This document shows positions 55,260 through 64,000 of a DNA stretch of 64,000 nt, piece after piece. The translations under genes were made by a program, and so were the position numbers. The notes under the pieces are model-generated. The model made no database searches and had not been told where the DNA came from. It saw only the letters and a program-made list of their open reading frames with translations. Position 1 is the first letter of the stretch. Every line of letters begins with the position of its first letter. Source of the stretch: Pseudotamlana agarivorans (GTDB taxonomy: Bacteria; Bacteroidota; Bacteroidia; Flavobacteriales; Flavobacteriaceae); NCBI RefSeq assembly GCF_001642835.1, contig NZ_LXEI01000009.1, positions 124,001-188,000 of the forward strand, written 5' to 3'.

Positions 55260-55271
55260 TAAAAAACTTAA

Positions 55272-55309
55272 AGTTATCGTGATGCGATTCCCTCTTGAGA
55301 GAGCATGAC
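55272..55309. repeat. dispersed palindromic element upstream of the VWA gene
   Basis: The core CTCTTGAGAG is flanked by TGCGATTCCC and AGCATGACA. Similar TGTCATGC-type sequences are typical of flavobacterial repeat elements. It lies between the fabG 3' end and the VWA gene start. Confidence 0.5.
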
Positions 55310-55320
55310 AAAAGACTTTT

Positions 55321-56067
55321 TTATGTTAGCATACCACCATCAACATTAAGTGTTTGTCCAGTGATATAAGCACTCATATCACTTCCTAAAAACACACAAA
55401 CATTTGCGATATCCTCTGGTGTTCCTCCTCGTTTTAATGGAATTCCAGCTCTCCAACCTTCTACAACGGCGTCATCTAATTTAGCAGTCATTTCAGTTTC
55501 AATAAATCCAGGAGCAACAACGTTCGATCTAATATTTCTAGACCCTAATTCTAAAGCAACTGATTTTGAAAATCCGATAATACCAGCTTTAGAAGCTGCA
55601 TAATTGGTTTGACCAGCATTACCTTTAACACCAACTACAGAACTCATGTTGATAATTGAACCTTTACGTTGCTTTAACATGGTACGTTGTACAGCTTTCG
55701 TCATATTGAAAACCGATTTTAAATTTACTTCAATAACCGTATCAAAATCTTCTTCCGAAATACGCATTAATAAATTGTCTTTTGTAATACCGGCATTGTT
55801 AACCAAAATATCAATAGCACCAAATTCTTTAACAACTTCAGCAGCTAAAGTTTGAGCTTCTTCAAAACTAGCTGCATTACTTTTATACCCTTTTGCTTTA
55901 ACACCTAAAGCAATCAATTCTTTTTCCAAAGCATTAGCAGCATCAACCGATGAGCTGTATGTAAATGCCACATTGGCTCCTTGTTGAGCAAAAACTTGTG
56001 CGATTCCTTTTCCTATTCCGCGACTAGCACCAGTTACTATGGCTGTTTTTCCTTCTAATAATTTCAT
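55321..56067 (-). CDS. fabG: 3-oxoacyl-[acyl-carrier-protein] reductase
   Basis: A 248-residue classical SDR. The cofactor motif TGASRGIGKG lies near residue 13, and NNAG, NMSSVVG (catalytic Ser) and YAASKAG (Tyr/Lys) follow. The length and FabG-type C-terminus (YITGQTLNVDGGMLT) fit fatty-acid elongation with NADPH. A consensus promoter lies 80-120 nt upstream. It is separated from sucD by a terminator. Confidence 0.96.
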   Translation of the reverse strand: MKLLEGKTAIVTGASRGIGKGIAQVFAQQGANVAFTYSSSVDAANALEKELIALGVKAKGYKSNAASFEEAQTLAAEVVKEFGAIDILVNNAGITKDNLLMRISEEDFDTVIEVNLKSVFNMTKAVQRTMLKQRKGSIINMSSVVGVKGNAGQTNYAASKAGIIGFSKSVALELGSRNIRSNVVAPGFIETEMTAKLDDAVVEGWRAGIPLKRGGTPEDIANVCVFLGSDMSAYITGQTLNVDGGMLT

Positions 56068-56156
56068 TATATAATTTTTTAAAAATGCTGTATCTAACTG
56101 ACTAATTTGGAATTATACACAGCAAAGCGCTTATTTAATAATTTCAGTATTAACTT

Positions 56157-56185
56157 CAAATATAGCAAATACAAATGGCTTCAAA
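56157..56185 (-). promoter_or_regulatory. promoter of fabG
   Basis: On the minus strand TTTG (56182-56185), a 17-nt spacer and TATATTTG (56157-56164) match the Bacteroidota consensus closely. The predicted leader is about 80 nt. Confidence 0.75.
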
Positions 56186-56190
56186 CAAAA

Positions 56191-56218
56191 AAAACCTCAC
56201 AAAGATTTGTAAGGTTTT
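56191..56218 (-). terminator. sucD terminator
   Basis: A stem with AAAACCT/AGGTTTT outer arms and an ACAAA/TTTGT inner pairing is followed on the minus strand by a run of T. It lies 20 nt after the sucD stop and immediately upstream of the fabG promoter. Confidence 0.88.
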
Positions 56219-56237
56219 AATGTTTGTTAAGTATATA

Positions 56238-57110
56238 TTATGCTAATACTTCAGCAATTTTCTTACCAATTTCAGCAGGAGAATCTACTACGTGGATACC
56301 ACAATCTCTCATAATAGCTTTTTTAGCTTGAGCCGTGTCATCACTTCCACCTACGATAGCACCAGCGTGCCCCATAGTACGTCCTGCAGGAGCTGTTTCA
56401 CCAGCAATAAATCCTACAACAGGTTTTTTACTTCCACTAGCTTTGTACCAGTTTGCAGCATCAGCTTCTAATTGACCTCCAATTTCACCTATCATAACAA
56501 CAGCTTCAGTTTCAGGATCGTTAATTAATAACTCTACAGCTTCTTTAGTCGTTGTTCCAATAATTGGATCTCCACCAATTCCAATGGCAGTAGTAATTCC
56601 TAAACCTTGTTTTCCAACTTGGTCTGCCGCTTCATAAGTTAACGTTCCAGATTTAGAAACAATACCTACTTTTCCTTGCTTGAAAACGAAACCTGGCATA
56701 ATACCAACTTTAGCTTCACCTGGAGTAATAACCCCTGGACAGTTAGGACCAATTAAACGACAATCTTTTCCTTTTATGTAACTTGAAGCAGTAATCATAT
56801 CTGCAACAGGAATACCTTCTGTAATAGTAATTATCACTTTAATTCCAGCATCGGCAGCTTCCATAATAGCATCGGCAGCAAATGCTGGCGGTACGAAAAT
56901 AATAGTTGTGTCTGCTCCTACTTGTTCAACTGCTTCTAATACAGTATTGAAAACAGGTCTATCTAAATGTTTTTGCCCTCCTTTTCCTGGAGTAACACCA
57001 CCAACAACGTTGGTTCCGTATTCAATCATCTGGCTTGCGTGGAAAGTTCCCTCGCTCCCAGTAAATCCTTGAACAATAATTTTTGAATCTTTATTTACTA
57101 AAACACTCAT
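56238..57110 (-). CDS. sucD: Succinyl-CoA synthetase alpha subunit
   Basis: A 290-residue ADP-forming succinyl-CoA ligase subunit. It has the CoA-binding [38 protein letters not shown], and the phospho-histidine segment [13 protein letters not shown]. The enzyme produces ATP in the TCA cycle with the beta subunit SucC, which is not in this window. It has its own promoter and terminator although it lies behind the lpx cluster. Confidence 0.97.
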   Translation of the reverse strand: MSVLVNKDSKIIVQGFTGSEGTFHASQMIEYGTNVVGGVTPGKGGQKHLDRPVFNTVLEAVEQVGADTTIIFVPPAFAADAIMEAADAGIKVIITITEGIPVADMITASSYIKGKDCRLIGPNCPGVITPGEAKVGIMPGFVFKQGKVGIVSKSGTLTYEAADQVGKQGLGITTAIGIGGDPIIGTTTKEAVELLINDPETEAVVMIGEIGGQLEADAANWYKASGSKKPVVGFIAGETAPAGRTMGHAGAIVGGSDDTAQAKKAIMRDCGIHVVDSPAEIGKKIAEVLA

Positions 57111-57143
57111 AAGTGATAATTAAATGTTAATATATTTAAAAAA

Positions 57144-57151
57144 CAAATGTA
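57144..57151 (-). promoter_or_regulatory. -7 promoter box for sucD
   Basis: TACATTTG on the minus strand matches TAnnTTTG, 33 nt before the sucD ATG. A -33 element is not obvious. Confidence 0.5.
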
Positions 57152-57179
57152 ATTTTTTGAATTAACTTATTATAAGAAA

Positions 57180-58121
57180 TTACAGTTTTTTTAGTTTGAG
57201 AATATCTAATATTTTTGGTATTTGTCGAATAGCCGCCAATTCCTTAAGCTTAACCCGTACTTCCTCAGCAGGATAGCCAAAATAAACCTTCCCTCCTGCT
57301 AATGATTTACTTATTCCAGATTGTGCCTGAACAACAGCCTTTTCACCTATCGTTATTCCGCTTGTACAACCTACTTGTCCCCAAATGGTAACTTCATCTT
57401 CAATAACAACACAACCAGCTATACCAACCTGAGAAGCTATTAGACATTTTTTTCCTAAAACAGTATCGTGCCCAATTTGAATTTGATTATCCAATTTAGA
57501 ACCTTCACCAATAATAGTATCTCCGGACACACCGCGGTCTATGGTACAAGCCGCACCGATATCGACATGATCTTTTATAACCACACGACCTCCAGATTTC
57601 AGCCTGTCAAAGCCCTCTGGGCGTTTCTTGTAATAAAAAGCATTAGCCCCTAAAACCGTTCCTGAATGAATGGTTACATGGTCGCCAATTACAGCATCAT
57701 CATAGATACTCACATTAGAGTGAATAACACAATGTTCTCCAATTACCACATTATTTCCAATAAAACAATTCGGCTGAATGATACTGCTTTCTGCAATTTT
57801 TGCTGAAGACGCTATACTTGTTTCCGAAGCCTGAAACGGCTTAAAATGGTCTGTTAGTTTATTGAAATCTCTAAAAGGATCATCACTAATAAGCAAAGCT
57901 TTACCCTCTGGACAGTCTACTTTTTTATTGATTAAAACAATAGTTGCTGCCGACTCAAGAGCTTTGTTGTAATACTTTGGATGATCGACAAACACAATGT
58001 CGCCGGGTTCTACGACATGAATTTCATTCATACCAAGAACCTCAAAATTAGGATCGCCAACATATTCACATTGAATGAGGTTGGCGATGTCTTTAAGTGA
58101 AAATGTAGAAGGGAATTTCAA
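57180..58121 (-). CDS. LpxD-like UDP-3-O-acylglucosamine N-acyltransferase paralogue
   Basis: A 313-residue left-handed beta-helix acyltransferase with hexapeptide repeats from about residue 100 (VVIGEHCVIHSNVSIYDDAV) and an N-terminal LpxD-like domain (FSLKDIANLIQCEYVGDPNF). It is shorter than the 341-residue LpxD encoded nearby. The start is a TTG, 6 nt after the efp stop. It may be a second LpxD or have a different acyl or sugar substrate. Confidence 0.88.
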   Translation of the reverse strand: MKFPSTFSLKDIANLIQCEYVGDPNFEVLGMNEIHVVEPGDIVFVDHPKYYNKALESAATIVLINKKVDCPEGKALLISDDPFRDFNKLTDHFKPFQASETSIASSAKIAESSIIQPNCFIGNNVVIGEHCVIHSNVSIYDDAVIGDHVTIHSGTVLGANAFYYKKRPEGFDRLKSGGRVVIKDHVDIGAACTIDRGVSGDTIIGEGSKLDNQIQIGHDTVLGKKCLIASQVGIAGCVVIEDEVTIWGQVGCTSGITIGEKAVVQAQSGISKSLAGGKVYFGYPAEEVRVKLKELAAIRQIPKILDILKLKKL

Positions 58122-58127
58122 CGGGTC

Positions 58128-58694
58128 TTATTCTTTAACACGTTCCTTATAACTTCCTTTCTCTGTTTCTACTTTAATCTTATCTCCTTCATTAATAAAA
58201 AGAGGCACATTAACTGTAGCACCAGTTTCAACAGTTGCAGGTTTGGTTGCATTTGTTGCTGTATTTCCTTTAACACCAGGCTCGGTAGCAGTAACTTCTA
58301 AAATCACACTAGCAGGCATTTCTACAGAAAGCGGTGCATTATCTTCAGAATTAATAATAACGGTTACAACTTCACCTTCCTTCATTAATCCTGGGTTATC
58401 TAAGGCAGCTTCTACAAGTTGAATTTGACTATAATCCTCAGTATTCATGAAATGATAGTACTCACCATCATTATATAAAAACTGAAATTTATGAGTTTCT
58501 ACACGAACATCATCTAATTTATGACCAGCAGAAAATGTATTGTCAATAACTTTTCCGTTTGTTACGCTTTTTAATTTTGTTCTCACAAACGCAGGACCTT
58601 TTCCTGGTTTAACGTGTAAGAATTCTACAATTTTATAAATATCGTGATTATATCTTATGCATAATCCATTTCTAATATCCGATGTTGTTGCCAT
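58128..58694 (-). CDS. efp: Translation elongation factor P
   Basis: A 188-residue EF-P with three beta-barrel domains. The tip loop HVKPGKGPAFVRTK carries the conserved Lys (modification site type) and surrounding residues. The C-terminus ending GDKIKVETEKGSYKERV is typical. It relieves ribosome stalling at polyproline. Its place between lpxA and lpxD2 is conserved in flavobacteria to my knowledge. Confidence 0.97.
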   Translation of the reverse strand: MATTSDIRNGLCIRYNHDIYKIVEFLHVKPGKGPAFVRTKLKSVTNGKVIDNTFSAGHKLDDVRVETHKFQFLYNDGEYYHFMNTEDYSQIQLVEAALDNPGLMKEGEVVTVIINSEDNAPLSVEMPASVILEVTATEPGVKGNTATNATKPATVETGATVNVPLFINEGDKIKVETEKGSYKERVKE

Positions 58695-58698
58695 GTAT

Positions 58699-59484
58699 TT
58701 AATTTGATTTAAAATATCCTTTCATGATTCCGCGATGTGAGTTTTTAATGAATTGTAATATTTCATCGCGTTCTGGAGTTGCCTCCATTTCTGCTTCGAT
58801 AATTTCAGCAGCTTGAGTATTGTTATAATTTTTCTGATAGAGAATTCTATAGATATCCTGAACTTCTCTAATTTTTTCTGTTGAAAAACCTCTACGTCTT
58901 AGTCCAACCGAGTTAATACCTACATAAGATAAAGGTTCACGTGCAGCCTTTACAAATGGCGGAACATCTTTTCTAACTAAAGATCCTCCTGTTACAAAAG
59001 CGTGATTACCAATAGACACAAACTGATGTACTGCCGTCATGCCAGCTAAAACAACATAATCTCCAACTGTAATATGCCCTGCAAGGGTACTATTATTAGA
59101 AAAAATACAATTACTTCCAACAATACAGTCGTGAGCAATATGACAGTAGGCCATAATTAAACAATTATCACCGACAACAGTTTTCATACGATCTGTTGTT
59201 CCTCTATTGATGGTAACACACTCCCTAATGGTTACATTATTACCGATTTCAACGGTAGTATCTTCATCATTATATTTAAGATCTTGTGGTACTGCTGAAA
59301 TCACAGCTCCAGGAAAGATGTTACAGTTTTTACCGATTCGAGCACCTTCCATAATAATAACATTACTTCCAATCCAAGTGCCTTCACCAATAACAACATT
59401 ATTATGAATGGTTGCGAAGGGTTCTATTACAACGTTTTTTGCAATTTTTGCACCAGGGTGCACATATGCTAACGGTTGATTCAT
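58699..59484 (-). CDS. lpxA: Acyl-[ACP]-UDP-N-acetylglucosamine O-acyltransferase
   Basis: A 261-residue first enzyme of lipid A synthesis. Hexapeptide repeats form a left-handed beta helix (VVIGEGTWIGSNVIIMEGA). The catalytic His region is in CHIAHDCIVGSNC, and GLRRRGFSTEKIREVQDIYR starts the C-terminal helical part. It is 2 nt after lpxC-fabZ and 4 nt before efp. Confidence 0.96.
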   Translation of the reverse strand: MNQPLAYVHPGAKIAKNVVIEPFATIHNNVVIGEGTWIGSNVIIMEGARIGKNCNIFPGAVISAVPQDLKYNDEDTTVEIGNNVTIRECVTINRGTTDRMKTVVGDNCLIMAYCHIAHDCIVGSNCIFSNNSTLAGHITVGDYVVLAGMTAVHQFVSIGNHAFVTGGSLVRKDVPPFVKAAREPLSYVGINSVGLRRRGFSTEKIREVQDIYRILYQKNYNNTQAAEIIEAEMEATPERDEILQFIKNSHRGIMKGYFKSN

Positions 59485-59486
59485 AT

Positions 59487-60893
59487 CTATTTAACTTTTG
59501 AGATTTGAGCCATTAATTCGGCTTCCGCACAAAGCTTACCATTAGCATAAGCATAACCTTGCATATGGCATATTCCGCGACGAATTGGTGTAATTAACGA
59601 ACATTTAAAAATTAAAGTGTCACCCGGAACTACCTTTTGCTTAAATTTAACATTATCCATCTTCATGAAAAAGGTTAAATAATTCTCAGGATCTGGAACT
59701 GTATTTAATACTAATATCCCTCCTGTTTGAGCCATAGCTTCACAAATTAAAACCCCCGGCATTACAGGCGCACCTGGAAAATGGCCTTTAAAGAACTCCT
59801 CATTCATTGTAACATTTTTCATTGCTGTTACATAATTATCTGTGAGTTCGTAAACTTTATCAATTAATAAGAAAGGTTGCCTGTGTGGTAACATGGCCAT
59901 AATTTGATTGATATCCATTAATGGAGGTGCATTCAAATCTATTTTTGGCACATTATTTCTACGCTCATTTTTAATGATTTTAGCTAATTTCTTGGCAAAC
60001 TGCGTATTTATAAAATGCCCTGGTTTATTAGCTATTACCTTACCCTTAATACGAGTTCTAACTAGGGCTAAATCTCCTAAAACATCTAGCAATTTATGTC
60101 TAGCTGCTTCATTTGGGTGATGTAATGTTAGATTATCTAAAATACCATTTGGTTTAACCGAAATACTGTCTTTTTTAAAAGCAGCTTTAAGTTTTTCCAT
60201 GGTTTCTGGAGATATCGCTTTATCGACATAAACGATAGCATTATTTAAATCACCACCTTTAATTAAACCATTTTCTAACAGCATTTCAATTTCATGTAAG
60301 AAACTGAATGTGCGTGAATTAGAAATATTTTCCTTAAAATCTGATATTGTATTTAAGGTCGCATTTTGGGTTCCTAAAACTTTAGTTCCAAAATCAACCA
60401 TTGTAGTTACTTGATATTCTGAAGCAGGCATGATTAAAATTTCACTTCCGCTATCTTCATCAACGTAAGAAACAATATCTGTAATCTCAAATTCTTCTCT
60501 GAACGCTTCAAGTTCTACAACGCCCGCTTTTTCAATAGCTTCAACAAAAAACTTAGAAGACCCATCCATGATTGGTGGCTCTGAAGCATCTAATTCAATC
60601 ACAACATTATCGACATCTAAGCCTACTAATGCAGCAAGAACATGCTCTGAAGTTTGAATAACAACACCGTTTTTTTCCAAACAAGTGCCACGTTGAGTAT
60701 TTGTTACATAATTTGCATCAGCCTCTATAACAGGCTCACCTTCTAAATCGATACGTTTAAACACAAATCCTGTGTTTTCTACAGCTGGTTTGAAAGTTAA
60801 GGTTACGTTTTTACCTGTATGTAACCCAACACCATTTAAAGAAACACTATCTTTAATTGTTTTTTGTTTGAATTCAGTATTAACTATTCCCAT
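59487..60893 (-). CDS. lpxC: Bifunctional UDP-3-O-acyl-GlcNAc deacetylase/(3R)-hydroxyacyl-ACP dehydratase
   Basis: A 468-residue LpxC-FabZ fusion. LpxC (about 1-310) has zinc ligands in the HALAALV-like region at the N-terminal half and in [18 protein letters not shown]. FabZ (about 320-468) has the hotdog motifs [14 protein letters not shown] and [13 protein letters not shown] with the catalytic His. It couples lipid A deacetylation with acyl-chain supply. The fusion is a known Bacteroidota and Chlamydiota trait. Its start overlaps lpxD by 14 nt. Confidence 0.96.
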   Translation of the reverse strand: MGIVNTEFKQKTIKDSVSLNGVGLHTGKNVTLTFKPAVENTGFVFKRIDLEGEPVIEADANYVTNTQRGTCLEKNGVVIQTSEHVLAALVGLDVDNVVIELDASEPPIMDGSSKFFVEAIEKAGVVELEAFREEFEITDIVSYVDEDSGSEILIMPASEYQVTTMVDFGTKVLGTQNATLNTISDFKENISNSRTFSFLHEIEMLLENGLIKGGDLNNAIVYVDKAISPETMEKLKAAFKKDSISVKPNGILDNLTLHHPNEAARHKLLDVLGDLALVRTRIKGKVIANKPGHFINTQFAKKLAKIIKNERRNNVPKIDLNAPPLMDINQIMAMLPHRQPFLLIDKVYELTDNYVTAMKNVTMNEEFFKGHFPGAPVMPGVLICEAMAQTGGILVLNTVPDPENYLTFFMKMDNVKFKQKVVPGDTLIFKCSLITPIRRGICHMQGYAYANGKLCAEAELMAQISKVK

Positions 60894-61905
60894 TTATTTT
60901 TTCTAAATCGTTTATGTTTTTTACAATATTTGGCAAGTTTTTAAAATGAACATATGCCTTATTATAGTCACTTAATTTAATGGCAGGAGAGCCTTGTAAC
61001 ACTTCGTTATCTTTAACATTTCTTGCTATTCCCGATTGTGCTTGAATTCTAACATTGTCTCCAATGGTGATATGTCCTGCAAGTCCAACTTGCCCACCAA
61101 TTTGACAATGCTTTCCTATTTTAGTAGAGCCAGCAACGCCAGTTTGAGCAGCAACAACCGTGTTTTCTCCTATTTCAACATTATGTGCTATTTGAATTTG
61201 ATTATCCAATTTCACACCTTTTCTAATTATTGTAGATCCTAATGTCGCTCTATCTATAGTTGTAGCAGCTCCAATATCTACAAAATCTTCAATAATCACA
61301 TTCCCAATTTGAGGGATCTTACTATAACCTCCATCTTCATTTGGTGCAAAACCAAAACCGTCTGCTCCAATTATGGCTCCTGAGTTAATAACACAATGAC
61401 TCCCTATAATGGTGTCAGAATAAATTTTAGCTCCGGCAAAAACAATGGTGTTATCTCCTATAACAACATTTTCACCCACAAATGCATTGGGATAAATTTT
61501 TACATTTTCCCCAATAACAACATTATCAGCTATATATGAAAAGGCACCAACATATAAGTTTTCTCCATATGTGGCTGATTCCGAAATAAACGAAGGGCTT
61601 TCAATCCCTGATTTATTCAGTTTTGCAGAATTATAAAATTCTAAAATTTTAGAAAAGGCCAAATAGGCATCTTCTACTTTTATCATTGTGGTTTCGACCT
61701 CATGTTCTGGAACAAAAGACTTATTCACTATAGTGATTGAGGCCTTAGTTGTATATATATGATGCTTATATTTAGGGTTCGCTAAAAACGTTAACGCGCC
61801 TTCAAACCCCTCTTCTATCTTTGAAAGTTTAGAAACTTCAATGTCAGGATTCCCATCAACATCACCTTCAAGTATTCCCGCTATTTGCTGTGCTGTAAAT
61901 TTCAC
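60880..61905 (-). CDS. lpxD: UDP-3-O-(3-hydroxymyristoyl)glucosamine N-acyltransferase
   Basis: A 341-residue LpxD. It has an N-terminal uridine-binding domain ([20 protein letters not shown]), hexapeptide repeats ([20 protein letters not shown]) and the catalytic His region [13 protein letters not shown] with [12 protein letters not shown]. The GTG at 61905 gives the family-typical start. The longer frame begins at a TTG that is part of the -7 box. It is the first gene of the lpx operon. Confidence 0.94.
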   Translation of the reverse strand: MKFTAQQIAGILEGDVDGNPDIEVSKLSKIEEGFEGALTFLANPKYKHHIYTTKASITIVNKSFVPEHEVETTMIKVEDAYLAFSKILEFYNSAKLNKSGIESPSFISESATYGENLYVGAFSYIADNVVIGENVKIYPNAFVGENVVIGDNTIVFAGAKIYSDTIIGSHCVINSGAIIGADGFGFAPNEDGGYSKIPQIGNVIIEDFVDIGAATTIDRATLGSTIIRKGVKLDNQIQIAHNVEIGENTVVAAQTGVAGSTKIGKHCQIGGQVGLAGHITIGDNVRIQAQSGIARNVKDNEVLQGSPAIKLSDYNKAYVHFKNLPNIVKNINDLEKINGNS

Positions 61906-61938
61906 ACTATAAAACTTTGATGTTTTTTTTGATTCTTG

Positions 61939-61946
61939 CAAAAATA
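61939..61946 (-). promoter_or_regulatory. -7 promoter box for the lpx operon
   Basis: TATTTTTG on the minus strand matches TAnnTTTG and lies 33 nt upstream of the GTG start of lpxD, in the gap after the HD gene. No good -33 TTTG is visible. Confidence 0.5.
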
Positions 61947-61958
61947 GAAAAAAATGTG

Positions 61959-63179
61959 TTAAACTTTATCCTTTGGATAACAGATATAATATTTAGTTAC
62001 TGGTTTTGATAAAGCTTTTAAGTTTAATTGGTCGGAAGCCTTAACAATATCTTGAATTTTTCCTGATTTATGCAAAATATTAATCTGCTTATCTTTTATT
62101 TGATAAGCTTGGTTTGAAATCTGCCCCGTAAACACAAAGTAATGTGCCTCTTCTTTAGAAATATCATAGGTTTCCATTAAACTATTCAAGCGTTTTTCAA
62201 GACTTTTATCCTTAATGTTTTTATTTCTAATTTTTATTTTAAGCAAATCTCTGTTTATAATCATTTTACACAATTCACTTAAAACGAAATCATCATGAGA
62301 CTGCCACTCTTTCATGGCTGAAATGATATCAAAATCATCCAATTGAGCAAAAACGTCAAGAGTTTGTTCATCAAAATTATCCGTAGTGATTTTATTATTT
62401 AAAAAGTACATTAATGCCTTACTAGCCTTTAAATCAACACCTAAATCATGTAATTCATTAGCTCTTTTTAAAACACGAATTAATAATTGTTCGGCCACCA
62501 ACCCTGTTTTATGCAGATAAACTTGCCAGTACATTAAACGCCTAGCAATTATAAATTTTTCAACGCTATAAATACCTTTTTCCTCAATAACTAATTCATC
62601 TTCAACAACATTTAGCATCGTGATTAAACGTTCGCTATTTATATTTCCTTCAGCAACACCTGTGTAAAAACTATCTCGCTTTAGATAATCGGCACGATCC
62701 ATATCTAGTTGACTAGATATTAATTGATATAAAAACTTTCGAGGGTATTCTCCTTTAAAAATTTGAATAGCAAGCGTTAAACTTCCGTTAAATTCGGTAT
62801 TTAAACGCTCCATGAAAAGCAGCGAAATTTCCTCATGAGAAACATTATTAACAATGGAATGTTCCATAGCATGAGAGAATGGTCCATGACCAATATCATG
62901 CAATAAAATAGCCACATAGAGTCCGTTTTCCTCCTCTTCAGAGATAGTAACCCCTTTAAAACGAAGCACGTTAACCGCCTGCTGCATCAAATGCACGCAA
63001 CCAATAGCATGATGAAATCTTGTGTGGTGCGCTCCTGGGTATACCAAATACGACATACCCATTTGAGTAATCCTGCGCAATCTTTGGAAATATTTATGTT
63101 GAATTAAATCGAAAATTAGCGAATTAGGAATCGTAATAAATCCGTAAATTGGGTCGTTTAATATCTTAAGTTTATTCAA
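61959..63179 (-). CDS. HD domain phosphohydrolase
   Basis: A 406-residue HD-superfamily protein related to dGTPase-like or SAMHD1-like enzymes. It has [18 protein letters not shown], the HD motif [15 protein letters not shown] and [12 protein letters not shown]. These are metal-binding residues for phosphate hydrolysis, with nucleotide substrates possible. The start is a TTG (no ATG nearby) 27 nt behind a consensus -7 box. It lies upstream of lpxD on the same strand and divergent from porX. Confidence 0.92.
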   Translation of the reverse strand: MNKLKILNDPIYGFITIPNSLIFDLIQHKYFQRLRRITQMGMSYLVYPGAHHTRFHHAIGCVHLMQQAVNVLRFKGVTISEEEENGLYVAILLHDIGHGPFSHAMEHSIVNNVSHEEISLLFMERLNTEFNGSLTLAIQIFKGEYPRKFLYQLISSQLDMDRADYLKRDSFYTGVAEGNINSERLITMLNVVEDELVIEEKGIYSVEKFIIARRLMYWQVYLHKTGLVAEQLLIRVLKRANELHDLGVDLKASKALMYFLNNKITTDNFDEQTLDVFAQLDDFDIISAMKEWQSHDDFVLSELCKMIINRDLLKIKIRNKNIKDKSLEKRLNSLMETYDISKEEAHYFVFTGQISNQAYQIKDKQINILHKSGKIQDIVKASDQLNLKALSKPVTKYYICYPKDKV

Positions 63180-63206
63180 ACTTTAACTTTTACAATTAAA
63201 TATTTA

Positions 63207-63214
63207 CAAATATA
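63207..63214 (-). promoter_or_regulatory. -7 promoter box for the HD gene
   Basis: TATATTTG on the minus strand matches TAnnTTTG exactly, 27 nt before the TTG start and only 6 nt from the divergent porX ATG, so the two genes share a compact control region. Confidence 0.6.
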
Positions 63215-63219
63215 GCTAT

Positions 63220-64000
63220 ATGAATACAATAAAAATACTTTGGGTTGATGACGAAATTGATTTATTAAAACCTCATATTTTATTTTTAGAAAAGAAAAAC
63301 TACAAAGTAACTAAATGTAAAAGTGGCTCTGAAGCTATAGATATTTTAGATGAAGAAAATTTTGATATCGTTTTTTTAGATGAAAACATGCCTGGACTTA
63401 CAGGTTTAGAAACATTAAACGAAATTAAAACCAAACAAGACACCTTGCCTGTAGTAATGATTACCAAAAGTGAAGAAGAGTATATAATGGAGGAAGCTAT
63501 TGGTAATAAAATTGCCGATTATCTTATAAAACCAGTAAACCCCAATCAAATTCTTCTTAGTTTAAAAAAGAACTTAGACCATTCTAGACTAGTTTCTGAA
63601 AGAACAACCTCTAACTATCAGCAAGAATTCAGGAAAATATCGATGGATTTGGCTATGGTAAATAGTTATGAAGAATGGTGTAACTTATATCAGAAATTAA
63701 TTTATTGGGAGATTCAGTTGGAAGAAATTGAAGATATAGGCATGTTTGAAATTCTTGAATCTCAAAAAAATGAAGCTAATTCCTTATTTGGTAAATTTAT
63801 AGAAAAAAATTACGAAGACTGGTTTACACCTAATACAGATGCGCCAACCATGTCTCACACTTTATTTAAGGACAAAATTGTTCCTGAACTTAGCAAAGCG
63901 CAACCTACCGTTTTAGTTGTTATTGATAATTTGAGATACGACCAATGGAAAGTTTTCGAACCTATAATTAACAACTATTACAAAAAAGAAAAAGAAGAGG
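63220..64000 (+). CDS. porX: PorX-type response regulator with PglZ domain (partial)
   Basis: The frame starts at ATG 63220 and stays open to the window end (260 codons seen). The receiver domain is complete: D10, D11, phospho-acceptor D54 in IVFLDENMPG and the Lys in LIKPVNP. A helical linker follows (residues 125-225), then the start of a PglZ/alkaline-phosphatase-like domain at TVLVVIDNLRYDQW, with metal-binding Asp in VIDN. PorX regulates the type IX secretion system in Porphyromonas and flavobacteria and has phosphodiesterase activity. The 3' part is missing here. Confidence 0.9.
   Translation, partial: MNTIKILWVDDEIDLLKPHILFLEKKNYKVTKCKSGSEAIDILDEENFDIVFLDENMPGLTGLETLNEIKTKQDTLPVVMITKSEEEYIMEEAIGNKIADYLIKPVNPNQILLSLKKNLDHSRLVSERTTSNYQQEFRKISMDLAMVNSYEEWCNLYQKLIYWEIQLEEIEDIGMFEILESQKNEANSLFGKFIEKNYEDWFTPNTDAPTMSHTLFKDKIVPELSKAQPTVLVVIDNLRYDQWKVFEPIINNYYKKEKEE

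Noticed and set aside
1-64000. tRNA, rRNA, CRISPR arrays, insertion sequences or prophage
   Set aside because: I looked for T-loop GTTCGAATC-like blocks, regular spaced repeats and transposase or integrase motifs and saw none.

Overview
The window looks like chromosomal DNA of a marine-type member of the Flavobacteriaceae (Bacteroidota). The evidence is AT-rich sequence, promoters with the Bacteroidota -7 box TAnnTTTG instead of a -10 TATAAT, few Shine-Dalgarno sites, a bifunctional HisB, a fused LpxC-FabZ, two LpxD paralogues and the start of a PorX-type type IX secretion regulator. I see no phage, insertion sequence, CRISPR array, rRNA or tRNA. Coding density is high and most of the content is core metabolism.

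Layout. 0.1-4.4 kb: a TetR-controlled set of reductases (SDR-like, nitroreductase, MDR reductase, YqhD-type alcohol dehydrogenase), probably for reactive carbonyl or electrophile detoxification. 4.4-12.2 kb: an unknown exported protein, a LytTR/LytS two-component pair with DoxX, and a MacAB-TolC type efflux operon. 12.4-18.3 kb: a J-domain/KTSC protein, two DEAD-box RNA helicases, a membrane hydrolase, a DUF4251 lipoprotein and a DUF1853 protein. 18.7-28.0 kb: a five-gene cluster of transglutaminase-like, DUF2126, circularly permuted ATP-grasp and alpha-E proteins arranged as two converging units. This is the most enigmatic system in the window and is predicted to make or cleave an unidentified peptide or amide product. 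28.4-36.0 kb: a family 9 glycosyltransferase, two EamA transporters, a cold-shock protein, a superfamily 2 helicase and an S9 peptidase.

36.1-40.8 kb: leuC-leuD-cimA/leuA-like-leuB. The synthase resembles the Leptospira citramalate synthase type, so the operon may feed isoleucine as well as leucine. A short Leu/Ile-rich leader ORF lies upstream. 41.0-43.5 kb: small genes, including a DUF1328 membrane protein of 53 residues and an acidic lipoprotein. 43.8-52.1 kb: a complete his operon, hisGDCBHAF(IE), ending in a divergent TruA-like gene. It is preceded by a readable attenuator: a 17-codon leader peptide with four His codons (HIHHH), an antiterminator pairing and a 12-bp terminator. Most junctions inside the operon carry short palindromic or direct repeats of several families, and one has become the N-terminus of HisH.

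52.4-64.0 kb: a band-7 protein, a VWA membrane protein, fabG, sucD, and the lipid A/envelope cluster lpxD2-efp-lpxA-lpxC/fabZ-lpxD followed upstream by an HD phosphohydrolase. Divergent from the HD gene, porX begins and runs off the window end.

Several starts were moved because the longest reading frame begins at a TTG or GTG that lies inside or upstream of a recognisable -7 box. All functional calls come from reading the sequence and recalling protein families. No database search was run.
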